NCBI GenBank assembly: GCA_009839505.1
Contig: VXPO01000077.1
Span: 1-33,078, forward strand
Direction: 5' to 3'
Length of the DNA stretch: 33,078 nt
Source: Gammaproteobacteria bacterium
Lineage (GTDB): Bacteria; Pseudomonadota; Gammaproteobacteria; Pseudomonadales; Azotimanducaceae
Part shown: positions 1-7,983 of the stretch, in pieces
Layout: each line of letters begins with the position of its first letter
How positions within the stretch are numbered: position 1 is the first letter of the stretch
Made by a program: the position numbers and the translations under genes
The notes under the pieces: model-generated
The model's database searches: none
What the model was told of the DNA's origin: nothing
The model's input: the letters and a program-made list of their open reading frames with translations, nothing else

Positions 1-2
1 CG

Positions 3-1100
3 GCTGGCCCCCCCCCGAACCCCGCATTTGCATCCTCCCCCCCCCCCCTGGCGGCACCACGCCCGCCGGGGCGCGGCCGGGCCACCGCCCCACGGCCCGC
101 TGCCTGGGCGGCGCTGGAAGACAAGGTGCAGGTCGATGCCTTCTGGGATGCGGTGGGCGTGCGACGCGCGCCGTCGCGGATCGTCGCTGCGGATCACCAA
201 GCGCTCAGCGCCGCGGCCAGAGCGCTGGACCGAGGTCTCGGCACGGTCTGGGCGGCCGATGCCCGCGATGGCATCCACGGCGGCGGCCTTGGTTTGCGGT
301 GGGTAAGACACGGGGACGACGGTCGGCAGTCGTTCGAGTCGCTGCGGCGGATGGCGGACCGCGTGCGGGTCATGCCGTTCCTGGAGGGCATCTCGGCAAG
401 CATCCACGGCATCGTGTTTGCCGACTCGGTGGCCGTCTTCCGTCCTGTCGAGATGGTCGTACTGCGACCGAAGGCCGGGGACCGACTGCACTACGCGGGC
501 TGCGCTACGGCGTTCGATCCGCGATCGAGCGACCGCAAGGCGATGCGCGAGATCGCCTACCGGGTAGGAGCGGCGCTGCGTGAGAGGGTGAACTATCGCG
601 GACCCTTCGGTATCGACGGAATCCTCGCCGAGGAGGGCTACCTGCCGACGGAACTGAACGCTAGGGCGGGTGCCGCCCTTGGACCATTGGCCCAAGGCGT
701 TGGCCTGCCGATCGCGCCGTTGTGCATGGCTGTCATCGAAGGCGAACGACTCGACTACCGGCCGGATCTCCTGGAACGGGCGATCGTCGAGTCCGCTGAC
801 GCGCATCGCACCTGCGCTGGCTGGTCGGTCACCCCGCACAAGCTTGCGGAGAACCGGACATTGAGTGTCCTGCGGGACGGCGACGAGTACCGAGAGTGCC
901 GAGCGGACGAAGAGCCCCACGGTTCCTTGCAGATCGGTCCGAGTCCGGTCGGCGGGTTCGTACGCTTCACGCTTCTTCCCGACCAGATCGAGAGAGGAGC
1001 GTCGGCTGCCCCCGAGGTCGTGCGGGCATTCCGCTTCTCCGACCGGGTACTCGGTACGGAATTCGGGGAGTTCGAAGTCCCCCGCAACCTGCGACCGTGA
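3..1100 (+). CDS. ATP-grasp domain protein, 5'-truncated by the window edge
   Basis: The reading frame is open from the first bases of the window, so the start is probably outside it; the first internal ATG is at 126. The segment just before that ATG (WAALEDKVQVDAFW, from about 108) already looks like protein and argues that 126 is not the start. The ATP-grasp signature is the run MPFLEGISAS, then YRGPFGIDGI, then the metal/nucleotide-binding ELNARAG. Such enzymes join a carboxylate to an amine or thiol using ATP; the substrate cannot be told here. The first 100 bases encode an odd proline-rich stretch with C homopolymers, which may be sequence error. It converges on the ankyrin gene, with 13 bp between stop codons. 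Confidence 0.75.
   Translation, partial: AGPPPNPAFASSPPPLAAPRPPGRGRATAPRPAAWAALEDKVQVDAFWDAVGVRRAPSRIVAADHQALSAAARALDRGLGTVWAADARDGIHGGGLGLRWVRHGDDGRQSFESLRRMADRVRVMPFLEGISASIHGIVFADSVAVFRPVEMVVLRPKAGDRLHYAGCATAFDPRSSDRKAMREIAYRVGAALRERVNYRGPFGIDGILAEEGYLPTELNARAGAALGPLAQGVGLPIAPLCMAVIEGERLDYRPDLLERAIVESADAHRTCAGWSVTPHKLAENRTLSVLRDGDEYRECRADEEPHGSLQIGPSPVGGFVRFTLLPDQIERGASAAPEVVRAFRFSDRVLGTEFGEFEVPRNLRP
8..48. repeat. Two homopolymeric C tracts (9 C and 12 C)
   Basis: Positions 8-16 are nine C and 37-48 are twelve C, inside the truncated ATP-grasp frame. Such tracts slip during replication and are also error-prone in sequencing. Their place at the very edge makes an assembly or consensus error the simplest reading; phase variation is possible but unsupported. 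Confidence 0.6.
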
Positions 1101-1113
1101 ACGCCGCAACGCC

Positions 1114-1926
1114 TCAGTTTGACTCGCTTGCGAGCTGGGTTGCCACCGCGTGGAACGCGGGATCGCGCTTGCGCGACAGGATCGCCGCCGCCGTGCTGCC
1201 GTTGCGGTCGGGAATGTCGCCTCTGGCACCGAATGCCGCGAACATCCGGAAGTGCCGGAGATCGCTGTTCTTCTTCAGCATGTAGTGCAGGGCCGTCATT
1301 CCGCGCACGTCCCGGTAGTCGGGATTGGCGCCCGCCTCGAGCAATGCCTGGGCGCTGCCGAACCTGCTGTACTTGGCTGCGTGCAACAGCGGCGTCTCCT
1401 CCTCGGCAACGGCTTCGAGTTGCGCTCCCGCGTCGACCAACAGCGCGATCATGTCCAGATTCTCGCTATAGGCAGCGGCCCAGAGGCAGTGTTCCGGCGT
1501 CGATCCCGAGTCCAGAAGGTAACGCGCGAGATCGACGTTGCCGCCCCGGGCAACGGCGTACCACAGCGGCGTTGCCTGCCAGGTTCCCTCCGTGAACGCG
1601 GCGGCGTTCACATCGATGCCGAACTTGAGCAGTGCGGTGGCGAGCGGAATCGCGTCCGCCGGGTGCAGGTCGTGCTCGTGTGCATCGATGCTTGCGCAGA
1701 GGTGCAGCCAATTCCTGCCGCGCTCGTCGACGTGGTGCAACAGGTCGGGGCGTGCGTTCAACCCCGCTACGACCGCATTGGTATCGAACGCACGTACACA
1801 CGCGGTGAGGCGTGTCTTCGATGTCGGTACGAGGCTTCTGGTCAACTCCGGCCTCAGGCGTTGGCTGGCTACGGATCCGGACGACTGCGAGCGTATGGCG
1901 CGAACCCGGGTCGTCGCAAGCAGCAC
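1114..1926 (-). CDS. Ankyrin-repeat protein
   Basis: 270 residues from a GTG start at 1926, the only standard start codon in the frame upstream of the repeats. About four to five ankyrin units follow one another from residue ~65, each with the helix-turn-helix pattern: RNWLHLCASID, TPLWYAVARGGNVDLARYLL, LDMIALLVDAGAQ, TPLLHAAKYS with ALLEAGANPDYRD, and TALHYMLKK. Ankyrin stacks bind other proteins; no catalytic domain is attached. The frame upstream of the GTG encodes a hydrophobic run (PLALIVLLA) that resembles a signal sequence but has no start codon, so the true N-terminus is uncertain. It is transcribed away from the exported protein gene at 2068. Confidence 0.8.
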   Translation of the reverse strand: MLLATTRVRAIRSQSSGSVASQRLRPELTRSLVPTSKTRLTACVRAFDTNAVVAGLNARPDLLHHVDERGRNWLHLCASIDAHEHDLHPADAIPLATALLKFGIDVNAAAFTEGTWQATPLWYAVARGGNVDLARYLLDSGSTPEHCLWAAAYSENLDMIALLVDAGAQLEAVAEEETPLLHAAKYSRFGSAQALLEAGANPDYRDVRGMTALHYMLKKNSDLRHFRMFAAFGARGDIPDRNGSTAAAILSRKRDPAFHAVATQLASESN

Positions 1927-2067
1927 GATGAGCGCAAGCGGCTTGTGAGCGGCGGGTTAGAGCTCCCCCAAAAAGGGGCATATAGTGTGGATTTGCTGGC
2001 AGGGGGCTCTTGCATCGTGACACTTCAAACTCGTGCATCCGAACCTGTCTTGGGCAGGACGCCAAAG

Positions 2068-2640
2068 ATGATCGCAAGGATCCTCTTTGCAGTTTTCCTG
2101 GCTGCGATCTGCTCCGGCACGTTGGTAGCCGAGGAAGTGGTCAACGTCGGCAGCGAGATCTTCCACTTGGCCTTTACCGCGTCGAACGACGAAGGGTCCA
2201 TCAAAGAGTTCGTCCCCGAGGGCGAGACCATCCACAATTGGTCGACGTTGGTGGCCGTCAGGTACTTCAACCACCTGCACTCGCCCGAGGACTACATCCG
2301 GAACATGGCGGAGGACTACCGACAGTTGATGCCGCACATGCAGTTCGCCATGTCGCAGTTGGATCAGGCCGACGTGTGGGACATCGACTTCATTATGTAT
2401 GAGCGTGGGCGGACGAGTGGGTTCCTCGAGTGGAACTACTTTCGTGCCGAGCGGCCGGGAGTTGGCGAGGGAATCGTGGTGAACCAGTACGTGGTGCGAA
2501 GACCCTATTCGCGCTCCATCTCCGAAGCGTTTGACGACTGGGACTTGCCGTCGTTCCGGAAGCAGATGCTGCCAGTCCTCAAGCAAGCCGAATTCCGCAT
2601 CGTTGGCGGGGAATCGTCCGAACAGGAAGACGAGCAGTAG
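2068..2640 (+). CDS. Exported hypothetical protein
   Basis: 190 residues. The ATG at 2068 was chosen because it puts a clear signal peptide at the N-terminus: a short basic start, the hydrophobic core ILFAVFLAAI, and a likely signal peptidase site after LVA before EEVVN (residue ~22). The frame is open much further upstream but runs antisense to the ankyrin gene there, so that part is not credited. The mature protein has many aromatic and acidic residues and no family I recognise. Its stop abuts the stop of the convergent serine hydrolase gene (2640/2641). A small CCCC-A5-GGGG hairpin lies upstream near 1965-1980. Confidence 0.7.
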   Translation: MIARILFAVFLAAICSGTLVAEEVVNVGSEIFHLAFTASNDEGSIKEFVPEGETIHNWSTLVAVRYFNHLHSPEDYIRNMAEDYRQLMPHMQFAMSQLDQADVWDIDFIMYERGRTSGFLEWNYFRAERPGVGEGIVVNQYVVRRPYSRSISEAFDDWDLPSFRKQMLPVLKQAEFRIVGGESSEQEDEQ

Positions 2641-3879
2641 TCAGTCGATGATCGCTTGCCGCACGGCGTTTTCGAAATCGTACTGCGCACCACCGTGAGG
2701 CTGCTGCAACATCAGGACGCCCGCTAGTTCCTCGGCCGGGTCGGTCCATGATCGGGTACCGAACGCGCCGCCCCAGCCGAATGCACCCGCACTGCGCCGG
2801 CTGTCCGCGGCGACCGGGTCCAGGACGACCGCAACGGTATAGCCAAACCCCTGACCCTTGTCCGTCTGGGTAAAGCCGCGGTAAAGATCGCCCAGGTGGT
2901 TGCTGGCCATCATTTCGACGGATCGCGCCCCGAGCAAGCGGTGCCCGAAGAGCTCGCCGCCGTTGGCCAGCATCTGCTCGAAGTGGAGATAGTCCCTCGC
3001 GGTACTCGATAGCCCGTAGGAGCCCGAAAAGTAGGCAGTCTCGCGTTCCCATCGGGACATGTCCCGCCCTTGGATGGCGACGCGTCGCGACACCTTGGAC
3101 GGCGGCAGGTTGTAATGCGTATCGGTCATGTCCAACGGATCGAGTATCCGCGTCTGCACGAACTGGTCGTAGGGCATGCCGGAGACGATCTCGACGATGT
3201 GGGCGACGACATCGAGTCCGGTTCCGCCGCTGTAGGTCCAGCGCGACCCGGGTTGGAAATCCAATACCGCGGCACCAAGACTGGGAATGTAGCTGGCCAA
3301 CGTCACCCGCTCTGCGGGACGCGACTGCGCCGTTCCCAACCCGCCGCTGGCCAACCCGGAGGTATGCGTCAACAGGTGTTCGATCGTGATCGGCGTCTCG
3401 GCAGGCACGAGTCGGTGTTCCGGCAGGTTGCGACGATCGACCCAAAGCGGACTGATGTCCTCGTCCGCCGGTTCCTTCAACACGGCCACCTGCATATCGG
3501 CGAATTCCGGGATGTACTTCGATACGGGATCGTTTGGACGAATCAATCCCTCCTCGATCATCATCATCGCAGCGACGCCGAGAATCGGCTTCGTGGACGA
3601 CATCATGATGAAGATCGCATCCGGCGACATGGGACGTTCGGCCTCGACATCCATGAGGCCGTGCGCCTTGAAGTGAACCACCTTGCCGCGTCGCGCAACC
3701 GCGGTCACCGCGCCCTGGATATTGCCGGCGTCGATGTGGCGCTGCATCGCCGCATCGATCCGCTGCAGTCGCTCGGTCGACATGCCGACGGACTCGGGTT
3801 CCGCGACCGGAATCTCCGCTCCGCAGAGCGCGAACCCCGAAAAAGCCAGAAGTGCAGCAAGCCAGGTTCTCAATTGCAT
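2641..3879 (-). CDS. Exported beta-lactamase-family (class C-like) serine hydrolase
   Basis: 412 residues from the ATG at 3879, which has a strong GGGAGG site 7 bp upstream; the longer open frame to 4083 only translates a REP-like palindrome. Residues 1-21 are a signal peptide (TWLAALLAFSGFALCGA). The nucleophile motif SxxK is S94-S-T-K97. The second motif is Y216-S-G, and the third, in place of KTG, is GWGG at 368-371. This set is typical of the serine beta-lactamase-like esterase/peptidase family (COG1680) rather than true AmpC, so activity on beta-lactams should not be assumed. HTSGLAS (171-178) is also characteristic. It acts in the periplasm or outside the cell. Confidence 0.9.
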   Translation of the reverse strand: MQLRTWLAALLAFSGFALCGAEIPVAEPESVGMSTERLQRIDAAMQRHIDAGNIQGAVTAVARRGKVVHFKAHGLMDVEAERPMSPDAIFIMMSSTKPILGVAAMMMIEEGLIRPNDPVSKYIPEFADMQVAVLKEPADEDISPLWVDRRNLPEHRLVPAETPITIEHLLTHTSGLASGGLGTAQSRPAERVTLASYIPSLGAAVLDFQPGSRWTYSGGTGLDVVAHIVEIVSGMPYDQFVQTRILDPLDMTDTHYNLPPSKVSRRVAIQGRDMSRWERETAYFSGSYGLSSTARDYLHFEQMLANGGELFGHRLLGARSVEMMASNHLGDLYRGFTQTDKGQGFGYTVAVVLDPVAADSRRSAGAFGWGGAFGTRSWTDPAEELAGVLMLQQPHGGAQYDFENAVRQAIID

Positions 3880-4014
3880 CGTAGATCCTCCCGTCGTCAC
3901 GCGCAGGATTCGGGGACGGACGTGCTTTGTCAACCGAACGAACCTGGGACCCGGAGGAGCGGCCGCGCCATCGCAGGCAACAAATCCGCAACCCATTGAT
4001 TTCACAACAGAGTC

Positions 4015-4039
4015 GTAGGGGCGACCCTTGTGGTCGCCC
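4015..4039 (+). repeat. REP-like palindrome, copy 1
   Basis: Arms GGGCGACC (4019-4026) and GGTCGCCC (4032-4039) are fully complementary around the loop CTTGT; a GTAG tag precedes the left arm. An identical 25-base copy is at 32972-32996, and an inverted identical copy is at 4200-4224. Confidence 0.9.
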
Positions 4040-4072
4040 GCCAGGATCCGGGGCCACGCCACGCCACGCACG

Positions 4073-4098
4073 GGACGGGACAAGCCCGTCCGCTACGG
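4073..4098 (-). repeat. REP-like palindrome, variant
   Basis: Arms GGACGGG (4073-4079) and CCCGTCC (4085-4091) surround the loop ACAAG and are followed by GCTACGG. Loop and trailing tag match the 4200 copy, but the arms differ by compensated changes, as expected for a family conserved as a hairpin. Confidence 0.75.
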
Positions 4099-4199
4099 TC
4101 CGATTGTTACTTGGACGTCTGCGCCTGGCCCCGTGTTGCGGCGTTACGTGCGTTGCGGTCGCCCGTCCCGGCCAACCGACATACTACGTTCGACAGCAC

Positions 4200-4224
4200 G
4201 GGCGACCACAAGGGTCGCCCCTAC
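4200..4224 (-). repeat. REP-like palindrome, copy 2 (inverted)
   Basis: Exact reverse complement of the 4015 copy: arms 4200-4207 and 4213-4220, loop ACAAG, then CTAC. Together with 4015 it makes an inverted pair about 160 bp apart, the usual BIME-like arrangement of REP sequences. Confidence 0.9.
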
Positions 4225-4274
4225 GGCGGCATCCGCACCGCAGATCCGTCGTTCCGTGGGATAGGTTGGCGACA

Positions 4275-5192
4275 CTAGCGACCGGCCACCTCGCGCATAA
4301 GCAGGTCCATCGCCTCGAACTTCTCGGCGTGCTCGCCGAGGGTGGCGTCCGTGACGATGATCTCGTCGACGCCGACCTCCTCGAACTCGGCGACGACGTC
4401 CCGCAACTCCGCCGGCGTACCGACGACTATGCGACCGGGCGAGACCGGCGGCTCGTTGCTGCCGGAATACGCGGCCCAGCGCGCGTCCGCCTCAGCCTTG
4501 GTTCGGCCGATCAACAGTATGATCGCCGCTGTGCGCTGAATCTCCGCGGGATCGCGCCCGACCGTCGCGCAGTGTGCGTCGAGGATCGCGCCCTTCTGAG
4601 CCATCATGGCGGGATCACCCCAGTGGTTCCACTCGTCGGCGTACTTGGCGACGATCTTCAAGGTGACCTTTTCGCCGCCGCCGCCGATCAGCAGAGGGAG
4701 CGGCTGTTGCACTGGCTTCGGATCCAGGGTCGCGTCGGTGAGCTGATAGAAGCGACCGTCGAAGTTGCTCACGGGTTGGGTGTAGAGGGACTTGATGACC
4801 TGGCATGCCTCGTCGAGCCGGGCCAGGCGACCGGGCACGTCGCTGAATTCGAGGCCGTACTGGCGATGCTCGTTTTCCTGCCAGCCGGACCCTAAGCCAA
4901 GCACCACACGACCGCCGGTGATGTGATCCAAGGTCGACGCCATCTTGGCGAGCACGGCGGGATGCCGGTAGGTGTTGCCGGTCACCATCGTGCCGACCCG
5001 TACGCGCGGCACGCGGCCGGCGATTGCCGACAGGGTGGTCCACGCCTCCGGAACATGCCTCGGTGTGCTCCCCGCAGCCATAAAGTGGTCGGCAACCCAA
5101 ACGCCGTCCCAGCCGGTCGCTTCCGCGTGGGCGCATAGTTCCAGGGTCTCCGAGAACGGCGACCACATGGTTGGCCAGAAACCGAAACGCAT
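4275..5192 (-). CDS. LLM-class (luciferase-like) flavin or F420-dependent oxidoreductase
   Basis: 305 residues, normal for the family. The N-terminus MRFGFWPTM and WDGVWVADHF are the classic opening of the bacterial luciferase-like TIM barrel; GRVVLGLGSGWQENEH and PLLIGGGGEKV are the cofactor-binding signatures. The ATG at 5192 has a GGGGGAGAAGG site upstream. Proteins of this class oxidise small organic substrates with F420 or FMN; the sequence alone does not decide the cofactor or substrate. It is divergent from metY, sharing a ~110-bp promoter region. Confidence 0.9.
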   Translation of the reverse strand: MRFGFWPTMWSPFSETLELCAHAEATGWDGVWVADHFMAAGSTPRHVPEAWTTLSAIAGRVPRVRVGTMVTGNTYRHPAVLAKMASTLDHITGGRVVLGLGSGWQENEHRQYGLEFSDVPGRLARLDEACQVIKSLYTQPVSNFDGRFYQLTDATLDPKPVQQPLPLLIGGGGEKVTLKIVAKYADEWNHWGDPAMMAQKGAILDAHCATVGRDPAEIQRTAAIILLIGRTKAEADARWAAYSGSNEPPVSPGRIVVGTPAELRDVVAEFEEVGVDEIIVTDATLGEHAEKFEAMDLLMREVAGR

Positions 5193-5305
5193 GTCCTTCT
5201 CCCCCGTGTCCTGCTGTTGTCAGTCTAGCAGCCGCCTTGTCTCTCCATGACGAACGACCCGATCTTGCGGTACGTTGACGGAAGATGCGCACGCTAGGGA
5301 GCGCC

Positions 5306-6592
5306 ATGAGTACGGATCGCGAGTTCGGGTTTCACACCCGTTCTGTTCACGCCGGCGCACGACCGGAGCCAACCACGGGGGCGCGGGCCTTGCCGATCTA
5401 TCAGACCACGAGCTACGTGTTCGAGGATCCTGAGTCCGCCGCGGCGTATTTCAACCTGCAGGAGTACGGCAACACCTATTCGCGAATCATGAATCCAACG
5501 ATTGCGGCGTTGGAGGAACGCATCGCCAACCTGGAGGGCGGCGTCGGGGCTGTGTGTTTCGCGAGCGGCATGGCGGCACAGACCGCGGCCTTTTTCACCC
5601 TGCTGAATCCCGGTGATCACGTGGTTTCGTCGGCGGCGCTCTATGGCGGCACGATCACCCAGCTAAAACACCTGTTCCGCAAGCTATCGGTGGAGCTGAC
5701 CTTCGTTGATCCCGACGACATCGCGAGCTGGCGCGCCGCGGTGCAACCCAATACCAAACTGCTGTTCGCGGAGACCATCGGCAATCCCGGCGGCAACGTG
5801 CTGGACATCGAAGCCGTCGCCGAGATTGCGCACGATCACGGCGCGCCACTGATGGTGGACAACACGTTCGCGACGCCATTCCTGTGTCGCCCGATGACCT
5901 GGGGTGCGGACATCGTCGTCTACTCGGCGACCAAGTTCCTCGGCGGACATGGCACGAGCATTGGCGGCGCCGTGGTCGATTCGGGTGAGTTCGATTGGTC
6001 CAACGGCCGATTTCCAGTCATCGCCGAACCCTCCGAGGCCTATCACGGACTCGCCTTCCACGAGACGTTCGGCGTCTACGGCTACCTGATGAAACTGCGC
6101 GCGGAAACCCTGCGCGATCTCGGCGCGGCCATGAGCCCGTTCAACGCCTTTCTGTTCGCCCAAGGCATCGAGACGCTGCCGCTGCGGATGCGTCAGCATG
6201 TTCAGAACGCGCGTGCCATCGCGGAGCATCTCTCGCAACATGAGAAGGTGCTCGCGGTCAGCTATCCCGGGTTGCCGGACAGCCGGTACGCAGGGTTGGT
6301 GCAAAAGTACCTGCCTGGTGGTGCGGGCGCGGTATTCTGCTTCGATCTTGCCGGGGGTCGGGAGGACGGTCGGAATTTCATCCGGGCCTTGACGCTCTTC
6401 TCCCACCTTGCGAACGTCGGCGATGCGAAAAGCTTGGTGATTCACCCCGCAACGACCACCCATCGGCAACTGAGTGACGACGAACTGGCCGCCGCCGGTA
6501 TTGGTCCCGGCACGGTTCGTCTATCCGTTGGCATCGAGGACGTGGACGATCTCATCTGGGATCTCGACCAGGGCCTCGTGGCAGTAAGTTGA
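5306..6592 (+). CDS. metY: O-acetylhomoserine sulfhydrylase (aminocarboxypropyltransferase)
   Basis: 428 residues from the ATG at 5306; an in-frame ATG at 5285 would add seven residues, but 5306 follows AGGGAG and gives the usual start MSTDREFGFHTRSVHAG. It is a PLP enzyme of the Cys/Met metabolism family that joins O-acetylhomoserine with sulfide to make homocysteine. Visible signatures are YGNTYSRIMNPT (54-65), the cofactor-contacting D185 in MVDNTFATPF, and the Schiff-base lysine K210 in YSATKFLGGHGTSIGG. It is the first gene of a tight three-gene run with the CoA-binding protein (5 bp to its ATG) and the selenoprotein. No SAM riboswitch was seen upstream. Confidence 0.93.
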   Translation: MSTDREFGFHTRSVHAGARPEPTTGARALPIYQTTSYVFEDPESAAAYFNLQEYGNTYSRIMNPTIAALEERIANLEGGVGAVCFASGMAAQTAAFFTLLNPGDHVVSSAALYGGTITQLKHLFRKLSVELTFVDPDDIASWRAAVQPNTKLLFAETIGNPGGNVLDIEAVAEIAHDHGAPLMVDNTFATPFLCRPMTWGADIVVYSATKFLGGHGTSIGGAVVDSGEFDWSNGRFPVIAEPSEAYHGLAFHETFGVYGYLMKLRAETLRDLGAAMSPFNAFLFAQGIETLPLRMRQHVQNARAIAEHLSQHEKVLAVSYPGLPDSRYAGLVQKYLPGGAGAVFCFDLAGGREDGRNFIRALTLFSHLANVGDAKSLVIHPATTTHRQLSDDELAAAGIGPGTVRLSVGIEDVDDLIWDLDQGLVAVS

Positions 6593-6597
6593 GGACG

Positions 6598-7092
6598 ATG
6601 GAACTGGCCACCTATCAGAACCCGCAAGTCATCAGGGCCGCGCTCGACGAAAAGCGCATCGCCGTCGTCGGTCTATCGGCGAACGAACTGCGGGCGAGCC
6701 ATTTCGTTGGTTTCTACCTCAAGCGGCACGGCTATGACATCGTGCCGGTCAATCCCCGCGAAACTTCCATCCTAGGTTGCGAGTGCTACCCGAGCCTCAC
6801 CGACATTCCTGGACCCGTTGGGGTCGTGGACGTGTTCCGTGCACCGGAAGCAGTACCGGAGATTGCCCAACAGGCGCTCGATATCGGTGCCGGCTATCTC
6901 TGGCTTCAGTATGGGGTCATCAGCGAACAAGGCATCGCGCTCGCCGAGCAGGGCGGGCTGCATGTCGTCGTCGATCGGTGTCTGAAAGTGGAACATGCCC
7001 GCTATCATGGCCGGATGCACTGGTTGGGTTTCAATACCAACGTGATCTCCGCGGAACGCCGCGGTGTTTCACGACTGAACGGCCCAAGGTGA
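6598..7092 (+). CDS. CoA-binding domain protein (YccU-like, CoA_binding_2)
   Basis: 164 residues from the ATG at 6598; a TTG at 6589 overlapping the metY stop is an alternative start. The single Rossmann-like domain shows IAVVGLSANELRASHF (21-36), IVPVNPRE (48-55) and the C-terminal VVVDRCLKVEH, all typical of the small CoA-binding protein family. The biochemical role of the family is not settled. From general knowledge, members are often neighbours of O-acetylhomoserine sulfhydrylase genes, which fits this operon. The stop codon at 7090-7092 lies within the Shine-Dalgarno sequence AAGGTGAG of the next gene. Confidence 0.88.
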   Translation: MELATYQNPQVIRAALDEKRIAVVGLSANELRASHFVGFYLKRHGYDIVPVNPRETSILGCECYPSLTDIPGPVGVVDVFRAPEAVPEIAQQALDIGAGYLWLQYGVISEQGIALAEQGGLHVVVDRCLKVEHARYHGRMHWLGFNTNVISAERRGVSRLNGPR

Positions 7093-7097
7093 GCACG

Positions 7098-7976
7098 ATG
7101 AGACCGGAACCGACCGAGTACATCCGCCGGACCCGGGAGAGCTACGAGAAGCTCGGGTTCGAACCGTATCGGTGGTTCGATGCAGAGACCGAGCCCGCAT
7201 TTGTTACCCCGTCCAAACCGCTGGCCGAATCAAGGCTCGGAATGATCTCGACGGCGGGTGCCTACGTGCAGGGCCAGGTCGCCTATTACTACAAGGACGA
7301 CACGGGCGTCCGGGCGATCCCCAAAGACACGCCCATGGACAAGATTCGCTTCTCGCACATCATGGAAAACTACCTCGTTGAAGCCCGCCAGGATCCGGCG
7401 ACGGTTTTCCCCTCGGAGGTGCTCCGGAGCCTGAGCGCCGACGGCGTCATCGGCGAGCTTGCCGACAACTACTACTCGTGCATGGGCGGGATCTATTCCC
7501 AGAAGCGCGTGATCGCGGAACTCATCCCGCGCCTCACGCAAGCCATCGACAAGGAGGATGTGGACCTCCTGCTCCTCGTACCGCTGTGACCTGTGTGTCA
7601 CCAGACGGTGTGTCTGGTCGCAAGGCATTTCGAAGCGATGGGTCTGCCGACACTGATCCTAGGTAGTGCTTTGGACATCCTCCGGGCCGGTAAGCCGCCC
7701 CGAGCGAAGTTCGTCAACTATCCCCTTGGATTCGAGTCCGGCCGGTTCAGGGACCGGCAAAACCAGTTCGACGTGGTAGCCGAAGCGCTAAGGGGATTCG
7801 ACGAGATGACCTCTCCCGGCGTGGAGCTCCTGTCCTACGAATGGCGCCAAGGATGGGACATGGTCCATGCAAGGGAGAAGGGCAAGCTGGACCTCCGCAG
7901 TCCCCGGACCACGACCCCGCAGTACCAGACCGAGGAGGATCGGTTGATGGCCGAGGGGCAGGAGATCCAGGGGTAG
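7098..7976 (+). CDS. PrdB/GrdB-like selenoprotein, glycine/proline reductase family, in-frame TGA read as Sec164
   Basis: A conventional reading stops at TGA 7587-7589, yet the same frame continues with strongly protein-like sequence to TAG 7976: DLLLLVPL, TGA, then PVCHQTVCLVARHFEAMG. Read as selenocysteine, the gene gives 292 residues with U164 in a UxxC redox motif (U164-P-V-C167) and a further Cys at 172. Selenoprotein B-type subunits of glycine, sarcosine, betaine and proline reductases carry Sec in such motifs, and PrdB-like selenoproteins occur outside clostridia. A hairpin starting 11 nt after the TGA fits a bacterial SECIS. The start at 7098 follows AAGGTGAG. Downstream, FVNYPLGFESGR is also family-like. 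A Cys-to-stop pseudogene is the alternative; the hairpin argues against it. Confidence 0.85.
7587..7619 (+). promoter_or_regulatory. Bacterial SECIS element with the Sec TGA codon
   Basis: TGA at 7587-7589. Arms ACCAGAC (7600-7606) and GTCTGGT (7612-7618) pair perfectly over 7 bp around the loop GGTGT (7607-7611). Seventeen bases separate the TGA from the loop. Bacterial SECIS hairpins sit inside the coding region just after the UGA, and the E. coli fdhF element also has a GGU-containing apical loop recognised by SelB. Spacing, stem and GG loop all fit. Confidence 0.8.
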
Positions 7977-7983
7977 GGGATAC

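Larger units (their letters stand above)
3880..4274. other. Gene-free stretch with REP-like palindrome cluster
   Basis: About 395 bp between two genes on the minus strand. It holds the promoter and ribosome binding site of the serine hydrolase gene near 3880-3900 and three related palindromes (4015-4039, 4073-4098, 4200-4224). No convincing reading frame is seen. Confidence 0.7.

Noticed and set aside
1150-2067. Long plus-strand frame joined to the exported protein at 2068
   Set aside because: This part is antisense to the ankyrin repeats and has no protein-like pattern; the signal peptide marks the real start at 2068.
2579-4057. 492-codon minus-strand frame over the serine hydrolase
   Set aside because: Arginine/glycine-rich shadow; the SxxK and YxG motifs are in the other frame.
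3880-4083. Longer N-terminus for the serine hydrolase starting at 4083
   Set aside because: It translates the REP-like palindrome and precedes a clear ribosome site and signal peptide at 3879.
5193-5305. SAM-type riboswitch before metY
   Set aside because: The ~110-bp leader shows no recognisable SAM aptamer core.
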